Source of the DNA: Pseudomonas brassicacearum
GTDB taxonomy: Bacteria; Pseudomonadota; Gammaproteobacteria; Pseudomonadales; Pseudomonadaceae
Direction: 5' to 3'
DNA length: 64,000 nucleotides
Assembly (NCBI RefSeq): GCF_003732225.1
Contig: NZ_MOBJ01000015.1
Location: 100,585 to 164,584, forward strand
In this document: in pieces, positions 44,722-53,406 of the stretch
Numbering within the stretch: the stretch's first letter is position 1
Layout: every line of letters begins with the position of its first letter
Position numbers and translations under genes: made by a program
The notes under the pieces: generated by a model
What the model saw: the letters and a program-made list of their open reading frames with translations, nothing else
What the model was told of the DNA's origin: nothing
The model's database searches: none

Positions 44722-46628
44722 CAGCTCAAACCGCCGCCGCGCCAAGCATGTTGAGCACGGCTGAACAACGCAGTGCCGCGCGCCAATTGACCCTGGCGAT
44801 GCTCGCTTTGGGCTTGCTCGGCCTGGGGCTGGTCTGGCGCTGGTTATCGCCGGAGCAAACCGGTGTTAGCCAGTTGTTGCTCGGGCTGGCGTCGTTGCTG
44901 GTGGCCGTGCCGGTCATGCGTTCGGCCTGGTACAGCCTGCGTTACCCGAGCCTGCACGGGATCACCGATCAATTGATCGCCCTGGCGATGATGGGCGCCT
45001 GGGCTACTGGCGATCTGCTGACCGCGGCGTTGTTGCCGATCATCATGATCTTCGGCCACGTTCTGGAAGAGCGCAGCGTGATTGGCTCTCAGGAAGCGAT
45101 CCACGCGCTTGGCCGTCTGACGCGCAGCCATGCGCGCAAGGTTCAGGCCGATGGCTCGATTATCGAAATCGACAACGGCGCGCTGAAAGCCGGAGACATT
45201 GTGGAAGTGCGCGCAGGCGATCGAGTGCCGGCCGATGGGCTGGTGCTGTCTGGCCAGGCGAGCCTGGACACCGCGCCGATTACCGGTGAGTCGGTGCCGC
45301 TCGAGGCCACCGTCGGCACGCAGGTGTTCGGCGGGGCGATCAATCTGGATGGCTTGTTGCGGCTGGAAGTGACCCGCACCGGCAACGAGTCGACCCTCGG
45401 TAAAGTCATTGCGCTGATGCAAAGCGCCGAGCGTTCCAAGCCACCAATCACCCGTTTGCTCGAGCGCTACGCCGGCAGCTATATGGTGCTGGTGCTGCTG
45501 TTGGCCGCTGTGACCTGGTTTGTCACCAATGATGCGCAAGCGATGCTCGCGGTGTTGGTTGCCGCGTGCCCGTGCGCGTTGGTGCTGTCGGCCCCGGCCA
45601 CGGCGATTGCCGGGATCGCGGTGGCGGCGCGCCACGGCATTCTGATTCGCAGCTCGGCGTTCCTCGAAGAGTTGGCGGACCTGACATCGCTGGTAGTCGA
45701 CAAGACCGGCACTCTGACGTTCGGTACGTTGCGCTTGCAGTCGATCGACAGCCCGGTCGAGGACCGCAGCACTTTGCTGAAACTGGCCGCCAGCCTCGGT
45801 TCGGCCAGCAGTCATCCGGTCAGTCGGGCGTTGGCCGGGTTGGTCGCTCAGGAGCATTTCCTCTTGCTGTCGGACATCCGTGAACGTCAGGGCATGGGTG
45901 TGGTGGCGATGACCGAACAGGGTGAAGCGGCGCTCGGCCGACCCGAGTTGTTTGCGCAGTTGGGCATCGCCACCTCGACGGTACCGGAGCACGATGGGCC
46001 GATTGCCGGTCTGGCATTGAATGGGCGTTTCCTCGCCTGGTTGTTGCTGGCTGACAGCGTCAAGCCGGAAGCACGTTTTGCCTTGAGCGAGTTGCGTGAG
46101 CTGGGCCTTGGCCGGCAGTTGTTGTTGACCGGTGATCGGCAGAGCGTCGCCCACAGCCTGGCCCATGAAGTCGGTATCAGTGACGTCGAGGCTCAGGCCT
46201 TGCCGGAAGACAAACTCAACCGCGTCCTGACCGAAATCGACAATGGCTTCCGGCCGATGGTGGTTGGCGATGGCATCAACGATTCGTTGGCGCTCAAGGC
46301 CGGTGTGGTCGGTGTGGCCATGGGCGCGGGCGGGGCGGACATTGCTCTGGCCTCGGCAGACATCGTGCTGATCGGCAGCGATCTGCGTCGGCTCGGCACC
46401 TGCGTACGCCTGAGTCGCCAGTGCCGGCAGACCTTGCAGGTCAATGTGATCATCGGTCTGGGTTGGACGCTGGCGATTGTTACGTTCGCCGCGTTTGGCT
46501 GGCTTGGCGCGGCAGGGGCGATGATTGCTGCGGTCCTGCACAATCTCAGTACTTTGCTGGTACTGGGTAATGCCGGGCGTTTGCTACGGTTCCAGGAGCC
46601 GCTGCTCAAGCTGAAAGAAGAGGGTTGA
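44718..46628 (+). CDS. P1B-type heavy-metal ATPase (HmtA-like)
   Basis: This 636-residue pump has TGES (189-192), a transmembrane CPC metal site (284-286), phosphorylated DKTGT (Asp328), a Ser-His-Pro motif (SSHPVSRAL) and the hinge VVGDGIND. There is no N-terminal heavy-metal-binding domain; that role might be taken by the His-rich SPFH partner. In P. aeruginosa the related HmtA was reported to import zinc and copper, unlike most family members. The Zur-type box upstream supports zinc import here, but efflux cannot be excluded from sequence. Confidence 0.88.
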   Translation: MTAQTAAAPSMLSTAEQRSAARQLTLAMLALGLLGLGLVWRWLSPEQTGVSQLLLGLASLLVAVPVMRSAWYSLRYPSLHGITDQLIALAMMGAWATGDLLTAALLPIIMIFGHVLEERSVIGSQEAIHALGRLTRSHARKVQADGSIIEIDNGALKAGDIVEVRAGDRVPADGLVLSGQASLDTAPITGESVPLEATVGTQVFGGAINLDGLLRLEVTRTGNESTLGKVIALMQSAERSKPPITRLLERYAGSYMVLVLLLAAVTWFVTNDAQAMLAVLVAACPCALVLSAPATAIAGIAVAARHGILIRSSAFLEELADLTSLVVDKTGTLTFGTLRLQSIDSPVEDRSTLLKLAASLGSASSHPVSRALAGLVAQEHFLLLSDIRERQGMGVVAMTEQGEAALGRPELFAQLGIATSTVPEHDGPIAGLALNGRFLAWLLLADSVKPEARFALSELRELGLGRQLLLTGDRQSVAHSLAHEVGISDVEAQALPEDKLNRVLTEIDNGFRPMVVGDGINDSLALKAGVVGVAMGAGGADIALASADIVLIGSDLRRLGTCVRLSRQCRQTLQVNVIIGLGWTLAIVTFAAFGWLGAAGAMIAAVLHNLSTLLVLGNAGRLLRFQEPLLKLKEEG

Positions 46629-46647
46629 GGCTTAAGCCGTAACGCGA

Positions 46648-46784
46648 CCCGTAGCAGCTGGCGAAGCCTGCGTTCGGCTGCGAAGCGGCCGTATGTTCTA
46701 CTTACACGGTCTACCTGAGGTACCGCGCACCCTGATTTTACGACTGCTGCGCAGCCGAACGCAGGCTTCGCCAGCTGCTACGGG
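46648..46784. repeat. REPIN with 35-bp perfect inverted arms
   Basis: Perfectly complementary arms (46648-46682 and 46750-46784; core GTAGCAGCTGGCGAAGCCTG) flank a 67-base spacer. The same element, diverged, recurs at 63298-63426, including the spacer segment CCTGATTTTACGACTGCT. It is a second REP family, different from the GATCGCAGCC family. It follows the ATPase stop and may act as a transcription barrier. Confidence 0.88.
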
Positions 46785-46789
46785 TTTGA

Positions 46790-46966
46790 AAGAGGAAGGT
46801 TGAAGCCGGCCTGCCGCCTGATGAGGCACAGGCACTGAACGGCTGGAGCTTTGCCGAACTGTGCGCACAATTGACAGTCAACTGTGAAGAGGGCGCACCT
46901 CTTCAGGCTGGCACCTGGCTGAAGAAATGGGTTTACGACAGTTTGTTGTTCTGTCGTGACTTATAG
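46790..46966 (+). pseudogene. Short 3' remnant of a protein gene
   Basis: A frame open from just after the REPIN to TAG 46964-46966 has protein-like composition (LPPDEAQALNGWSFAELCAQ, then GTWLKKWVYDSLLFCRDL) but no start codon or ribosome site. It looks like the C-terminal end of a lost gene, cut at the repeat. I do not recognise the parent family. It could also be chance. Confidence 0.35.
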
Positions 46967-47050
46967 GAAAACGCTATTAAATCGATAGCCAGCTAATTTT
47001 CCACGATGGTCTACCCTCAAGACAGACGTCTGAAACAAGGGGGACTGTTC
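46967..47050. other. Short leader before the CFA-type methyltransferase
   Basis: This AT-rich stretch carries a small inverted repeat (GCTAT-TAAATCG-ATAGC, 46973-46989) and probably the promoter of the methyltransferase. Nothing else is seen. Confidence 0.4.
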
Positions 47051-48235
47051 ATGCTCGCGCAACTGCCACCGGCCTTACAGAATCTGCAATTACCGCTTCG
47101 CTTGCGACTCTGGGATGGTCATGAAATTAATCTGGGCCCTGCGCCCAGCGTCACGATTGTGGTCAAGGACCCACAATTGGTGCCTCAATTCACCCGTCCA
47201 AGCCTCGACCTGTTGGGCGCCGCCTTCGTTGAGGGCAAGCTCGAACTTGAAGGTTCGATCAGCGATGTGATCCGGGTGTGTGATGAGTGGAGCCAGGCAT
47301 TGCTGGATGATGCTGACGACAATCAACCGGTGCGCTCTGTCCATGACAAAGCCACAGATGCGGCGGCGATTTCCTATCACTACGACCTCTCGAATGCCTT
47401 CTATCAGCTCTGGCTCGACAGCGACATGGCGTATTCCTGCGCCTACTTCGAAACCGGCAGCGAAACCCTGGAGCAGGCCCAGCAAGCAAAATTTCGCCAC
47501 CTGTGTCGCAAACTGCGGCTGCAACCCGGCGAGTATCTGCTGGATGTTGGCTGCGGCTGGGGAGGGTTGGCGCGTTATGCGGCACGGGAGTTTGGGGTGA
47601 AAGTATTTGGCATCACCCTGAGCAAGGAGCAGTTGGCGTTGGCCCGGGAACGAGTGATCGCCGAAGGTCTGGAGGATCAGGTTGAGCTACAACTGCTCGA
47701 CTACCGCGATCTGCCCCAGGATGGGCGCTTCGATAAGGTGGTGAGTGTCGGCATGTTCGAACACGTTGGCCACGCCAACCTGGCGGAGTACTGCAAGACA
47801 TTGTTTGGTGCCGTGCGCGAAGGCGGCCTGGTGATGAACCATGGCATTACCGCCAAGCACACGGATGGCCGGCCGGTCGGACGCGGAGCTGGCGATTTCA
47901 TCGAGCGCTACGTATTCCCTAACGGTGAATTGCCGCACCTGGCGATGATTTCGGCCGAGATCAGTGAAGCGGGGCTGGAGATCGTCGACGTCGAAAGCCT
48001 GCGCCTGCATTACGCGCGCACGTTGGACCATTGGAGCGAGCGACTCGAGGATAACCTCGAGGCCGCCTCCAAAGAGGTTCCGGAGCAGGCGTTGCGGATC
48101 TGGCGATTGTATCTGGCAGGCTGCGCCTACGCGTTCGCGCGGGGCTGGATCAACTTGCACCAGATCCTCGCAGTCAAGGCCCACGCCGACGGCAGCCATG
48201 AGCTACCGTGGACGCGTGACGATATCTACAACTAA
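47051..48235 (+). CDS. Cyclopropane-fatty-acyl-phospholipid synthase family methyltransferase
   Basis: This 394-residue protein starts at ATG 47051, behind AAGGGGGAC; the frame is open 45 bases further up with no site. The SAM motif is LLDVGCGWGGLARYAAREFGVKVFGITLSKEQ, and the family segments AISYHYDLSNAFYQLWLDSDMAYSCAYF and VSVGMFEHVGH are intact. It should add a methylene or methyl to unsaturated lipid acyl chains. It is convergent with and overlaps a cardiolipin synthase gene by four bases, an apt lipid neighbour. It may not be the main Cfa of the cell. Confidence 0.9.
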   Translation: MLAQLPPALQNLQLPLRLRLWDGHEINLGPAPSVTIVVKDPQLVPQFTRPSLDLLGAAFVEGKLELEGSISDVIRVCDEWSQALLDDADDNQPVRSVHDKATDAAAISYHYDLSNAFYQLWLDSDMAYSCAYFETGSETLEQAQQAKFRHLCRKLRLQPGEYLLDVGCGWGGLARYAAREFGVKVFGITLSKEQLALARERVIAEGLEDQVELQLLDYRDLPQDGRFDKVVSVGMFEHVGHANLAEYCKTLFGAVREGGLVMNHGITAKHTDGRPVGRGAGDFIERYVFPNGELPHLAMISAEISEAGLEIVDVESLRLHYARTLDHWSERLEDNLEAASKEVPEQALRIWRLYLAGCAYAFARGWINLHQILAVKAHADGSHELPWTRDDIYN

Positions 48236-49671
48236 AGGATCGGCGAGATAAGCCGGGCGACCCGCATGCCAAGCTGTTGCAGGCGGTGGGTCTTCCGGCT
48301 TTCGCCTTTGGCGATTTCGCGGGCCTGAGCGAAGTCGTCGTTGAGCATGTGTTCCACCTCATTGGCGAATTCGCTGTCGACGGTCAGTAGCATCACTTCG
48401 AAGTTGAGCCTGAACGAACGGTTGTCCAGATTCGCACTGCCGATGGCCGTGATTTCGCTGTCGACCAGCACGACTTTCTGATGCAAGAAGCCCGGCTGGT
48501 AACGGAATACCCGGACCCCGGCGCGTACCGCTTCGAAGGCGTACAGGCTGGAGGCGGCGTAGACGATCCGGTGATCCGGTCGCGATGGCAGCAGAAGCCG
48601 CACGTCGACACCGCGCAACACGGCCAGGCGCAGTGCGGCGAACACCGCCTCATCAGGGATGAAATACGGGCTGGTGATCCACACGCGCTCGGTCGCGGAA
48701 TGGATGGCTTCAACGAAAAACAGTGAGCAGGTTTCGTAAGGGTCCGCCGGGCCGCTGGCCAGTAGTTGGCAGAGCACGCCGTCATCGGGGTAGCTCTGCG
48801 GCAGTATCAGCGGTGGCAGTTTGCGGGAGGCCCAGAACCAGTCTTCCGCGAATGACTCCTGCATGCACGCCACCACGGGGCCGCTGACGGCAATGTGCGT
48901 ATCGCGCCAGGGTGCCAGCGGTGGTTTCTTGCCCATGTATTCGTCGCCGACGTTGTGCCCGCCGACAAACCCCTGCACACCGTCGACCACCACAATCTTG
49001 CGGTGGTTACGGAAGTTCACCTGGAACCGATTGAGCCAGCCACTGCGTGTGGCGAATGCTTCGACCTGCACCCCGGCATCGCGCAGGGGTTGAACGTAGG
49101 TGTGAGGCAGGGAGTGGCTGCCGATCCGATCGTAGAGCAGGTAAATGGCGACACCTTCCGCGGATTTTTCCATCAGCAGCTGTTGCAGGCGCTGACCTAG
49201 CTGGTCGTCATGGATGATGAAAAACTGAATCAGCACGGCCTCGCGGGCAGTGCGTATCGCTTCGAAAATCGCATCAAAGGTCGCCTGACCATTGATCAAC
49301 AGGCGCACCGAATTGTTCGCCAGGCACGGCATGCGACCTAGCTTCGGCATCGCCCGCAACGACGCGTAGGCATTAGAGGCACGTGCGGTCAGCGCTTCCT
49401 CGACCCATGGGCGCCAGTCCAGTACGGCAATCGCCTTGCGCATTTCTTCGTTGGCCTGTCGACGAGCCTTGATATAAGCGTCGAAGGTGCTGCGACCGAA
49501 GACCAGATAAGGGATGAGCGTCAGGTAGGGCACGAACACCAGCGATAAGGCCCAGGCAATCGAGCCTTGAGCGGTCCTGACGGTCAATACGGCATGAATG
49601 GCGGCGATCGTGCCCAGAGAGTGGATGAGCGCAATCAGATAAGCGAAAAGGTGGGGTCCAAAAAAATCCAT
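48232..49671 (-). CDS. clsA: Cardiolipin synthase (ClsA-type)
   Basis: This 479-residue phospholipase-D-superfamily enzyme joins two phosphatidylglycerols into cardiolipin. Two N-terminal membrane helices (about 4-30 and 37-58) precede the two HKD motifs: NHRKIVVVDGVQGFVGGHN and HQKVVLVDSEITAIGSANLD. The start ATG 49671 gives the standard length; an upstream ATG adds nine residues. Acts in the inner membrane. Confidence 0.93.
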   Translation of the reverse strand: MDFFGPHLFAYLIALIHSLGTIAAIHAVLTVRTAQGSIAWALSLVFVPYLTLIPYLVFGRSTFDAYIKARRQANEEMRKAIAVLDWRPWVEEALTARASNAYASLRAMPKLGRMPCLANNSVRLLINGQATFDAIFEAIRTAREAVLIQFFIIHDDQLGQRLQQLLMEKSAEGVAIYLLYDRIGSHSLPHTYVQPLRDAGVQVEAFATRSGWLNRFQVNFRNHRKIVVVDGVQGFVGGHNVGDEYMGKKPPLAPWRDTHIAVSGPVVACMQESFAEDWFWASRKLPPLILPQSYPDDGVLCQLLASGPADPYETCSLFFVEAIHSATERVWITSPYFIPDEAVFAALRLAVLRGVDVRLLLPSRPDHRIVYAASSLYAFEAVRAGVRVFRYQPGFLHQKVVLVDSEITAIGSANLDNRSFRLNFEVMLLTVDSEFANEVEHMLNDDFAQAREIAKGESRKTHRLQQLGMRVARLISPIL

Positions 49672-49802
49672 GGGGCAACCGTGCTCCTGACAATTCAATG
49701 CTTAACAGACCATGTTCCACGGTGAATGTCGCTATTTAATTAGACATGCAACCGAAGTAGATTGGCGACGTCTAACGGCCACTATTGTCTAGGAGTTACT
49801 CG

Positions 49803-50324
49803 ATGAACGTACGTCTGCTGGGTTTGGCCATGGCTGTTGGCTTGTCTCTTCCTGTGGTCGCTCAGGCACAGATGCTGCAACCGGGTTTGTGGGAACTGAC
49901 CTCAAGCAACATGAAGGTCGATGACCAGAACCTGCCGGATCTGCAGTTGATCCTTAACCAGTTGGGCAGCCAGATGACGCCGGCGCAAAAGGCTGCACTG
50001 GAGAAACAGGGCATCACCATGGGCGGTAAAGGGATTCGTGTGTGCCTGACTCCGGCACAGGTCCAATCCGACACCATTCCGCTGCAGGACCCACAATCGG
50101 GTTGTACGCAGCAGGTCACCGATCGCTCCGGTAATCAGTGGAAGTTCCGCTTCAGCTGCCCGAAAGCCCAGGGCGCCGGTGTTGCTACGTTCCTAAGCGA
50201 CCGTGAGTTCAACACCACGGTCAACGGCACGTTCAACGCCACCGGCATTCAGCAAAAGGGCAGTATGGATACTCGCGCGGTGTGGCTGGGGCAGGATTGC
50301 GGGACTGTCAAACCTCGCGCCTGA
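49803..50324 (+). CDS. DUF3617-type periplasmic protein
   Basis: This 173-residue protein has a clear signal peptide (MNVRLLGLAMAVGLSLPVVAQAQ) and the family start MLQPGLWELTSSNMKV, with two Cys later (VCLTPAQ, GCTQQVTD). Start ATG 49803 follows AGGAG by six bases. Function of DUF3617 proteins is unknown. It stands alone and ends at a hairpin shared with the convergent gene. Confidence 0.85.
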   Translation: MNVRLLGLAMAVGLSLPVVAQAQMLQPGLWELTSSNMKVDDQNLPDLQLILNQLGSQMTPAQKAALEKQGITMGGKGIRVCLTPAQVQSDTIPLQDPQSGCTQQVTDRSGNQWKFRFSCPKAQGAGVATFLSDREFNTTVNGTFNATGIQQKGSMDTRAVWLGQDCGTVKPRA

Positions 50325-50329
50325 TCTCT

Positions 50330-50361
50330 ATCGCTGGCAGGGCCTTGGCCTTGCCAGCGAT
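50330..50361. terminator. Bidirectional hairpin between convergent genes
   Basis: ATCGCTGGCA pairs with TGCCAGCGAT around a smaller GGCC/GGCC stem. It sits between the DUF3617 gene and the carbonic anhydrase gene, which converge here. There is no long T-run on either side, so termination efficiency is uncertain. Confidence 0.6.
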
Positions 50362-50418
50362 AACCTCCTCGTTAATCCTGCTTCAACACTCATCCGCCCA
50401 AAATCCCGCTGCTCATAT

Positions 50419-50979
50419 TCAAAACTCGTTCTGCAGGGCTTTGTAGCCGCGCACCAGATCGACGTTGGTACGCGCCACATCCTCGGAAAACTCCGAGGCG
50501 CTGATGCTGACTGGCGGGAATTGGGACAGGTCGGTTATGGGGCCGATGCGGGTGGTGGACGGCACGTAAAAATCGGCCGGCAAGTCTCGGCCGTCGACCA
50601 CCGAGTTGTGCCGCACCACGCAGCCGTCGCCGACCACGCAGTTGAACAGCACGCTGTTGAAGCCGATGAACACCCGGTTACCGACCGTGCACGGGCCATG
50701 GACGATGGAGCGGTGGGCGATGGAGCTGAACTCACCGATGGTCACCGCCGCACCCGATTTGGAGTGGATTACCACGCCGTCCTGAATGTTCGAATTGGCG
50801 CCAATGGTGATCGGTTCCATCTCGCCCGAATCGTCGACTTCATCGGCGCGGATCACCGCGTAGGGACCGACGAAAACGTTCTCGCCAATCACTACCTTGC
50901 CGCAGATGATCGCGGTTTTATCGACGTAGGCGGACTCGGCAATCCGCGGCAAATCGCCGGACGGGTTCTTGCGGATCAT
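50419..50979 (-). CDS. Gamma-class carbonic anhydrase family protein
   Basis: This 186-residue left-handed beta-helix protein has hexapeptide repeats. The metal-ligand histidines of the Cam family are present: His72 (VIHSKSG), His89 and His94 (IAHRSIVHGP). Gamma-class enzymes can use iron or other metals, so a copy expressed under zinc shortage could replace zinc-dependent beta-class enzymes. Its ATG overlaps the binding-protein stop (ATGA), making it the fifth gene of the folE2 operon. Actual activity is untested. Confidence 0.88.
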   Translation of the reverse strand: MIRKNPSGDLPRIAESAYVDKTAIICGKVVIGENVFVGPYAVIRADEVDDSGEMEPITIGANSNIQDGVVIHSKSGAAVTIGEFSSIAHRSIVHGPCTVGNRVFIGFNSVLFNCVVGDGCVVRHNSVVDGRDLPADFYVPSTTRIGPITDLSQFPPVSISASEFSEDVARTNVDLVRGYKALQNEF

Positions 50980-51860
50980 GGCTTGCTCAAGGCGTCGTAA
51001 AGCGTGTTGAGGTTGTATTCGAACAGCCCGGCAAAGGTGCTGGCCGGACCTTCGGCGGCGAGTGCATCCGAGTACAGGGTGCCGCCAATGTGCGCGCCGC
51101 TTTCGTCAGCAATTTGCTTGAGTAGACGGGCGTCCTTGATGTTTTCCATGAACACCGCTTTGACCTTGGCCTGACGGATCTGGGTGATTAATGCGGCCAC
51201 TTCGGCGGCAGACGGTTCGCGCTCGGTGGACAAACCTTGAGGCGCCATGAAGTCGATGCCGTACGCCTGACCCAGATAGCCGAAGGCGTCGTGGGAGGTG
51301 ACGATCTTGCGGTTGCCCGGTGGCAGGGAGCCGAACTTGGTTTTGGCTTCGGCCAACAGACGGTAGATCTGTTTCAGGTAAACCTGGCTGTTGTGTTCGT
51401 AGTCGGCTTTGTTAGCCGGGTCTGCGGCGATCAACGCCTTGGTGATGTTGTTCACATAGAGTTCGGTGTTCGCCAGATTGTGCCAGGCGTGCGGGTCGGG
51501 AATGGTCTCGCCATCCTCGTCCATGGTACGTGGGATGACGCCGTGACTTGCGGTGATCACAGGGGTTTTGGTCGCGGTGCTGGCGACCAGACGATCCAGC
51601 CAAGGCTCGAAACCGATGCCGTTCTTGAAGATCAGTTTAGCCTTGAGCAACGCCTTGGCGTCATCCGGAGTGGGTTCGTAGGTGTGGGCATCAGCGTCCG
51701 GGCCGACCATGTTGGTGATTTGGACATGCTCACCGCCGACCTGATGAACCATGTCGGCGAGGATGCTGAAACTGGTGACCACCGGAAGCTTTTCTGCGGC
51801 CGATACCGTTGATAACGACATCGACAGCCACACACTGAACAGCACGAGTAAAGCGCGCAT
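50976..51860 (-). CDS. Zinc ABC importer periplasmic binding protein (ZnuA/AztC-like)
   Basis: This 294-residue cluster A-I (cluster 9) binding protein starts at ATG 51860 (GAGG site nine bases upstream); an alternative ATG 51875 overlaps the permease stop. It has a signal peptide of about 21 residues. Putative ligands are His59 (DAHTYEPTP), His124 (DPHAWHN), His190 (TSHDAFGY) and Asp265. Three His plus Asp is a zinc-type set, whereas manganese proteins usually have Glu at the third site. The loop before His124 is short and acidic (DEDGE), not the His-rich loop of classical ZnuA. Confidence 0.87.
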   Translation of the reverse strand: MRALLVLFSVWLSMSLSTVSAAEKLPVVTSFSILADMVHQVGGEHVQITNMVGPDADAHTYEPTPDDAKALLKAKLIFKNGIGFEPWLDRLVASTATKTPVITASHGVIPRTMDEDGETIPDPHAWHNLANTELYVNNITKALIAADPANKADYEHNSQVYLKQIYRLLAEAKTKFGSLPPGNRKIVTSHDAFGYLGQAYGIDFMAPQGLSTEREPSAAEVAALITQIRQAKVKAVFMENIKDARLLKQIADESGAHIGGTLYSDALAAEGPASTFAGLFEYNLNTLYDALSKP

Positions 51861-51871
51861 CGGGAAACACC

Positions 51872-52738
51872 TCATTGGGATGTGAGCAAAGGCGGGCGGC
51901 GCAGCAAACCGTGCACCGGACCGAACACCACGGACAGCAGGTACAACGCGCCGGCTACCAGCACGATGGCCGGGCCGCTGGGCACCGAGTAGTAGAACGA
52001 CAGCAACAGACCGATCCACACCGAGAGGCAGCCGAGCAGCCCGGCGATGACCATCAGCATCGGCAAGTGACGGCTCCAGAAGCGTGAAGCGGCGGCTGGC
52101 AACATCATCAAACCGACCACCATCAGCGCACCGATGGCCTGGAAACCGATCACCAGATTCAGCACTACCAGGGTCAAAAACACGCCATGTGCCAACGGGC
52201 CAAGACGGCTGACGGTTTGCAGAAACAATGGGTCGAGGGTGTCCAACAGTAGTGGCCGATAGATCAGCGCCATGGCGATGAGGCTGATGGCGGAGACCCA
52301 GAGCATGCCGTTTAATGTCGGGCCGTCGACGGCCAACGCCGAGCCGAAAAGCAGGTGGAGCAAATCGAGGCGTTTGCCGGCGATCCCCAGAATCAGCACG
52401 CCGCTGGCCAACGAGATGGGGTAGATCGCTGCCAGGCTCGCATCTTCGCGAAGGCCGGTGCGGCGGGTGATCCATGCCGCTAATCCGGCCATACTCAGGC
52501 CGGCACCGAGGCCGCCGATGGTCAGCGCAGGCAAGCTCAATCCAGCAAACCAAAACCCTAACGCGGCACCGGGCAAGATGCCGTGAGCCACGGCGTCGCC
52601 AATCAGACTCATGCGCCGCAGGATCAGAAACACCCCAAGCGGTGCAGTGCTGCAAGCCAATACCAGACCACCGATAAGTGCCCGGCGCATGAACACGAAC
52701 TCGTGGAACGGTTGCCAAAGTTGCGCAGCGACGAGCAT
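51872..52738 (-). CDS. Zinc ABC importer permease (ZnuB-like, ABC-3 family)
   Basis: This 288-residue membrane protein has about eight helices. The family segment LILRRMSLIGDAVAHGILPGAALGF is near the N-terminus and GFQAIGALMVVGLMMLPAAASRFWSR is the ATPase-contact region. It starts on the ATPase stop (TAATG) and lies upstream of the binding protein. A separate canonical znuABC-zur locus would be expected elsewhere. Confidence 0.9.
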   Translation of the reverse strand: MLVAAQLWQPFHEFVFMRRALIGGLVLACSTAPLGVFLILRRMSLIGDAVAHGILPGAALGFWFAGLSLPALTIGGLGAGLSMAGLAAWITRRTGLREDASLAAIYPISLASGVLILGIAGKRLDLLHLLFGSALAVDGPTLNGMLWVSAISLIAMALIYRPLLLDTLDPLFLQTVSRLGPLAHGVFLTLVVLNLVIGFQAIGALMVVGLMMLPAAASRFWSRHLPMLMVIAGLLGCLSVWIGLLLSFYYSVPSGPAIVLVAGALYLLSVVFGPVHGLLRRPPLLTSQ

Positions 52739-53406
52739 TACGCCACCTGCGTGTGTGTGGGTTGATGAATCAGCTCACTGCTCGGCGCCAGGACGCAGCC
52801 CGTGTTTTTTATCAGCAATGCTTGAGGAATGTGTTGGCGAACCGCAACCAGGTCATGACACACCACGACCAGCGTTCGGCCCTCGTTGTGCCAGGTGTGG
52901 ATGTGTTTCCACAGCAGCGCCTGGCCGAGTTCGTCCAGCGCGGCGTGAGGTTCGTCGAGCAGCAACAGTGGCGCTTCGGCGAGACTCAGACGAGCAAGCA
53001 GGGCGCGTTGCAATTCGCCGCCCGACAACGCCATCAATGGGCGTTGCTCCAAACCGTTCAGGCACCAGTCATTCAGCACGTTGTCGAGGCGTTGGCGGCG
53101 AACGTCCGGCGTTTGTTTGCTGCCCCAGAATCCAGCGCCCACCAGCTCTTGCAGGCTGATGGGGAACTGTCGGTCGAGGTGCTGTTGTTGTGGCAAAAAG
53201 GACAAACCGCCCCGCGGTGAAACATCGAGGGCAACCTTGCCCGCTAGCGGTTTTTGCAGGCCGGCAATGACTTTCAGCAAGCTGCTTTTACCCGAGCCGT
53301 TGGCGCCGATGACCGCTGTCAGGCTGCCACGAGGCAAATCGAAATGGATGGGAGGTGTCAGAGGTTGGCCCGGTGCACCCCAACGCAAGCCTTGGCAACG
53401 AATCAT
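52738..53406 (-). CDS. Zinc ABC importer ATPase (ZnuC-like)
   Basis: This 222-residue ATPase has Walker A GANGSGKS, signature LSGGELQRALLARL, Walker B LLLLDEPHAALD and H-loop VVCHD. The start overlaps the folE2 stop (ATGA), so transporter translation is coupled to folE2. The last bases overlap the permease start. Confidence 0.9.
   Translation of the reverse strand: MIRCQGLRWGAPGQPLTPPIHFDLPRGSLTAVIGANGSGKSSLLKVIAGLQKPLAGKVALDVSPRGGLSFLPQQQHLDRQFPISLQELVGAGFWGSKQTPDVRRQRLDNVLNDWCLNGLEQRPLMALSGGELQRALLARLSLAEAPLLLLDEPHAALDELGQALLWKHIHTWHNEGRTLVVVCHDLVAVRQHIPQALLIKNTGCVLAPSSELIHQPTHTQVA

Noticed and set aside
50976..52718. A 580-codon minus-strand frame that seems to fuse a large N-terminal domain to the zinc-binding protein
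   Set aside because: The first 280 or so codons are an out-of-frame reading of the permease gene. The binding protein has its own signal peptide and ribosome site at 51860.
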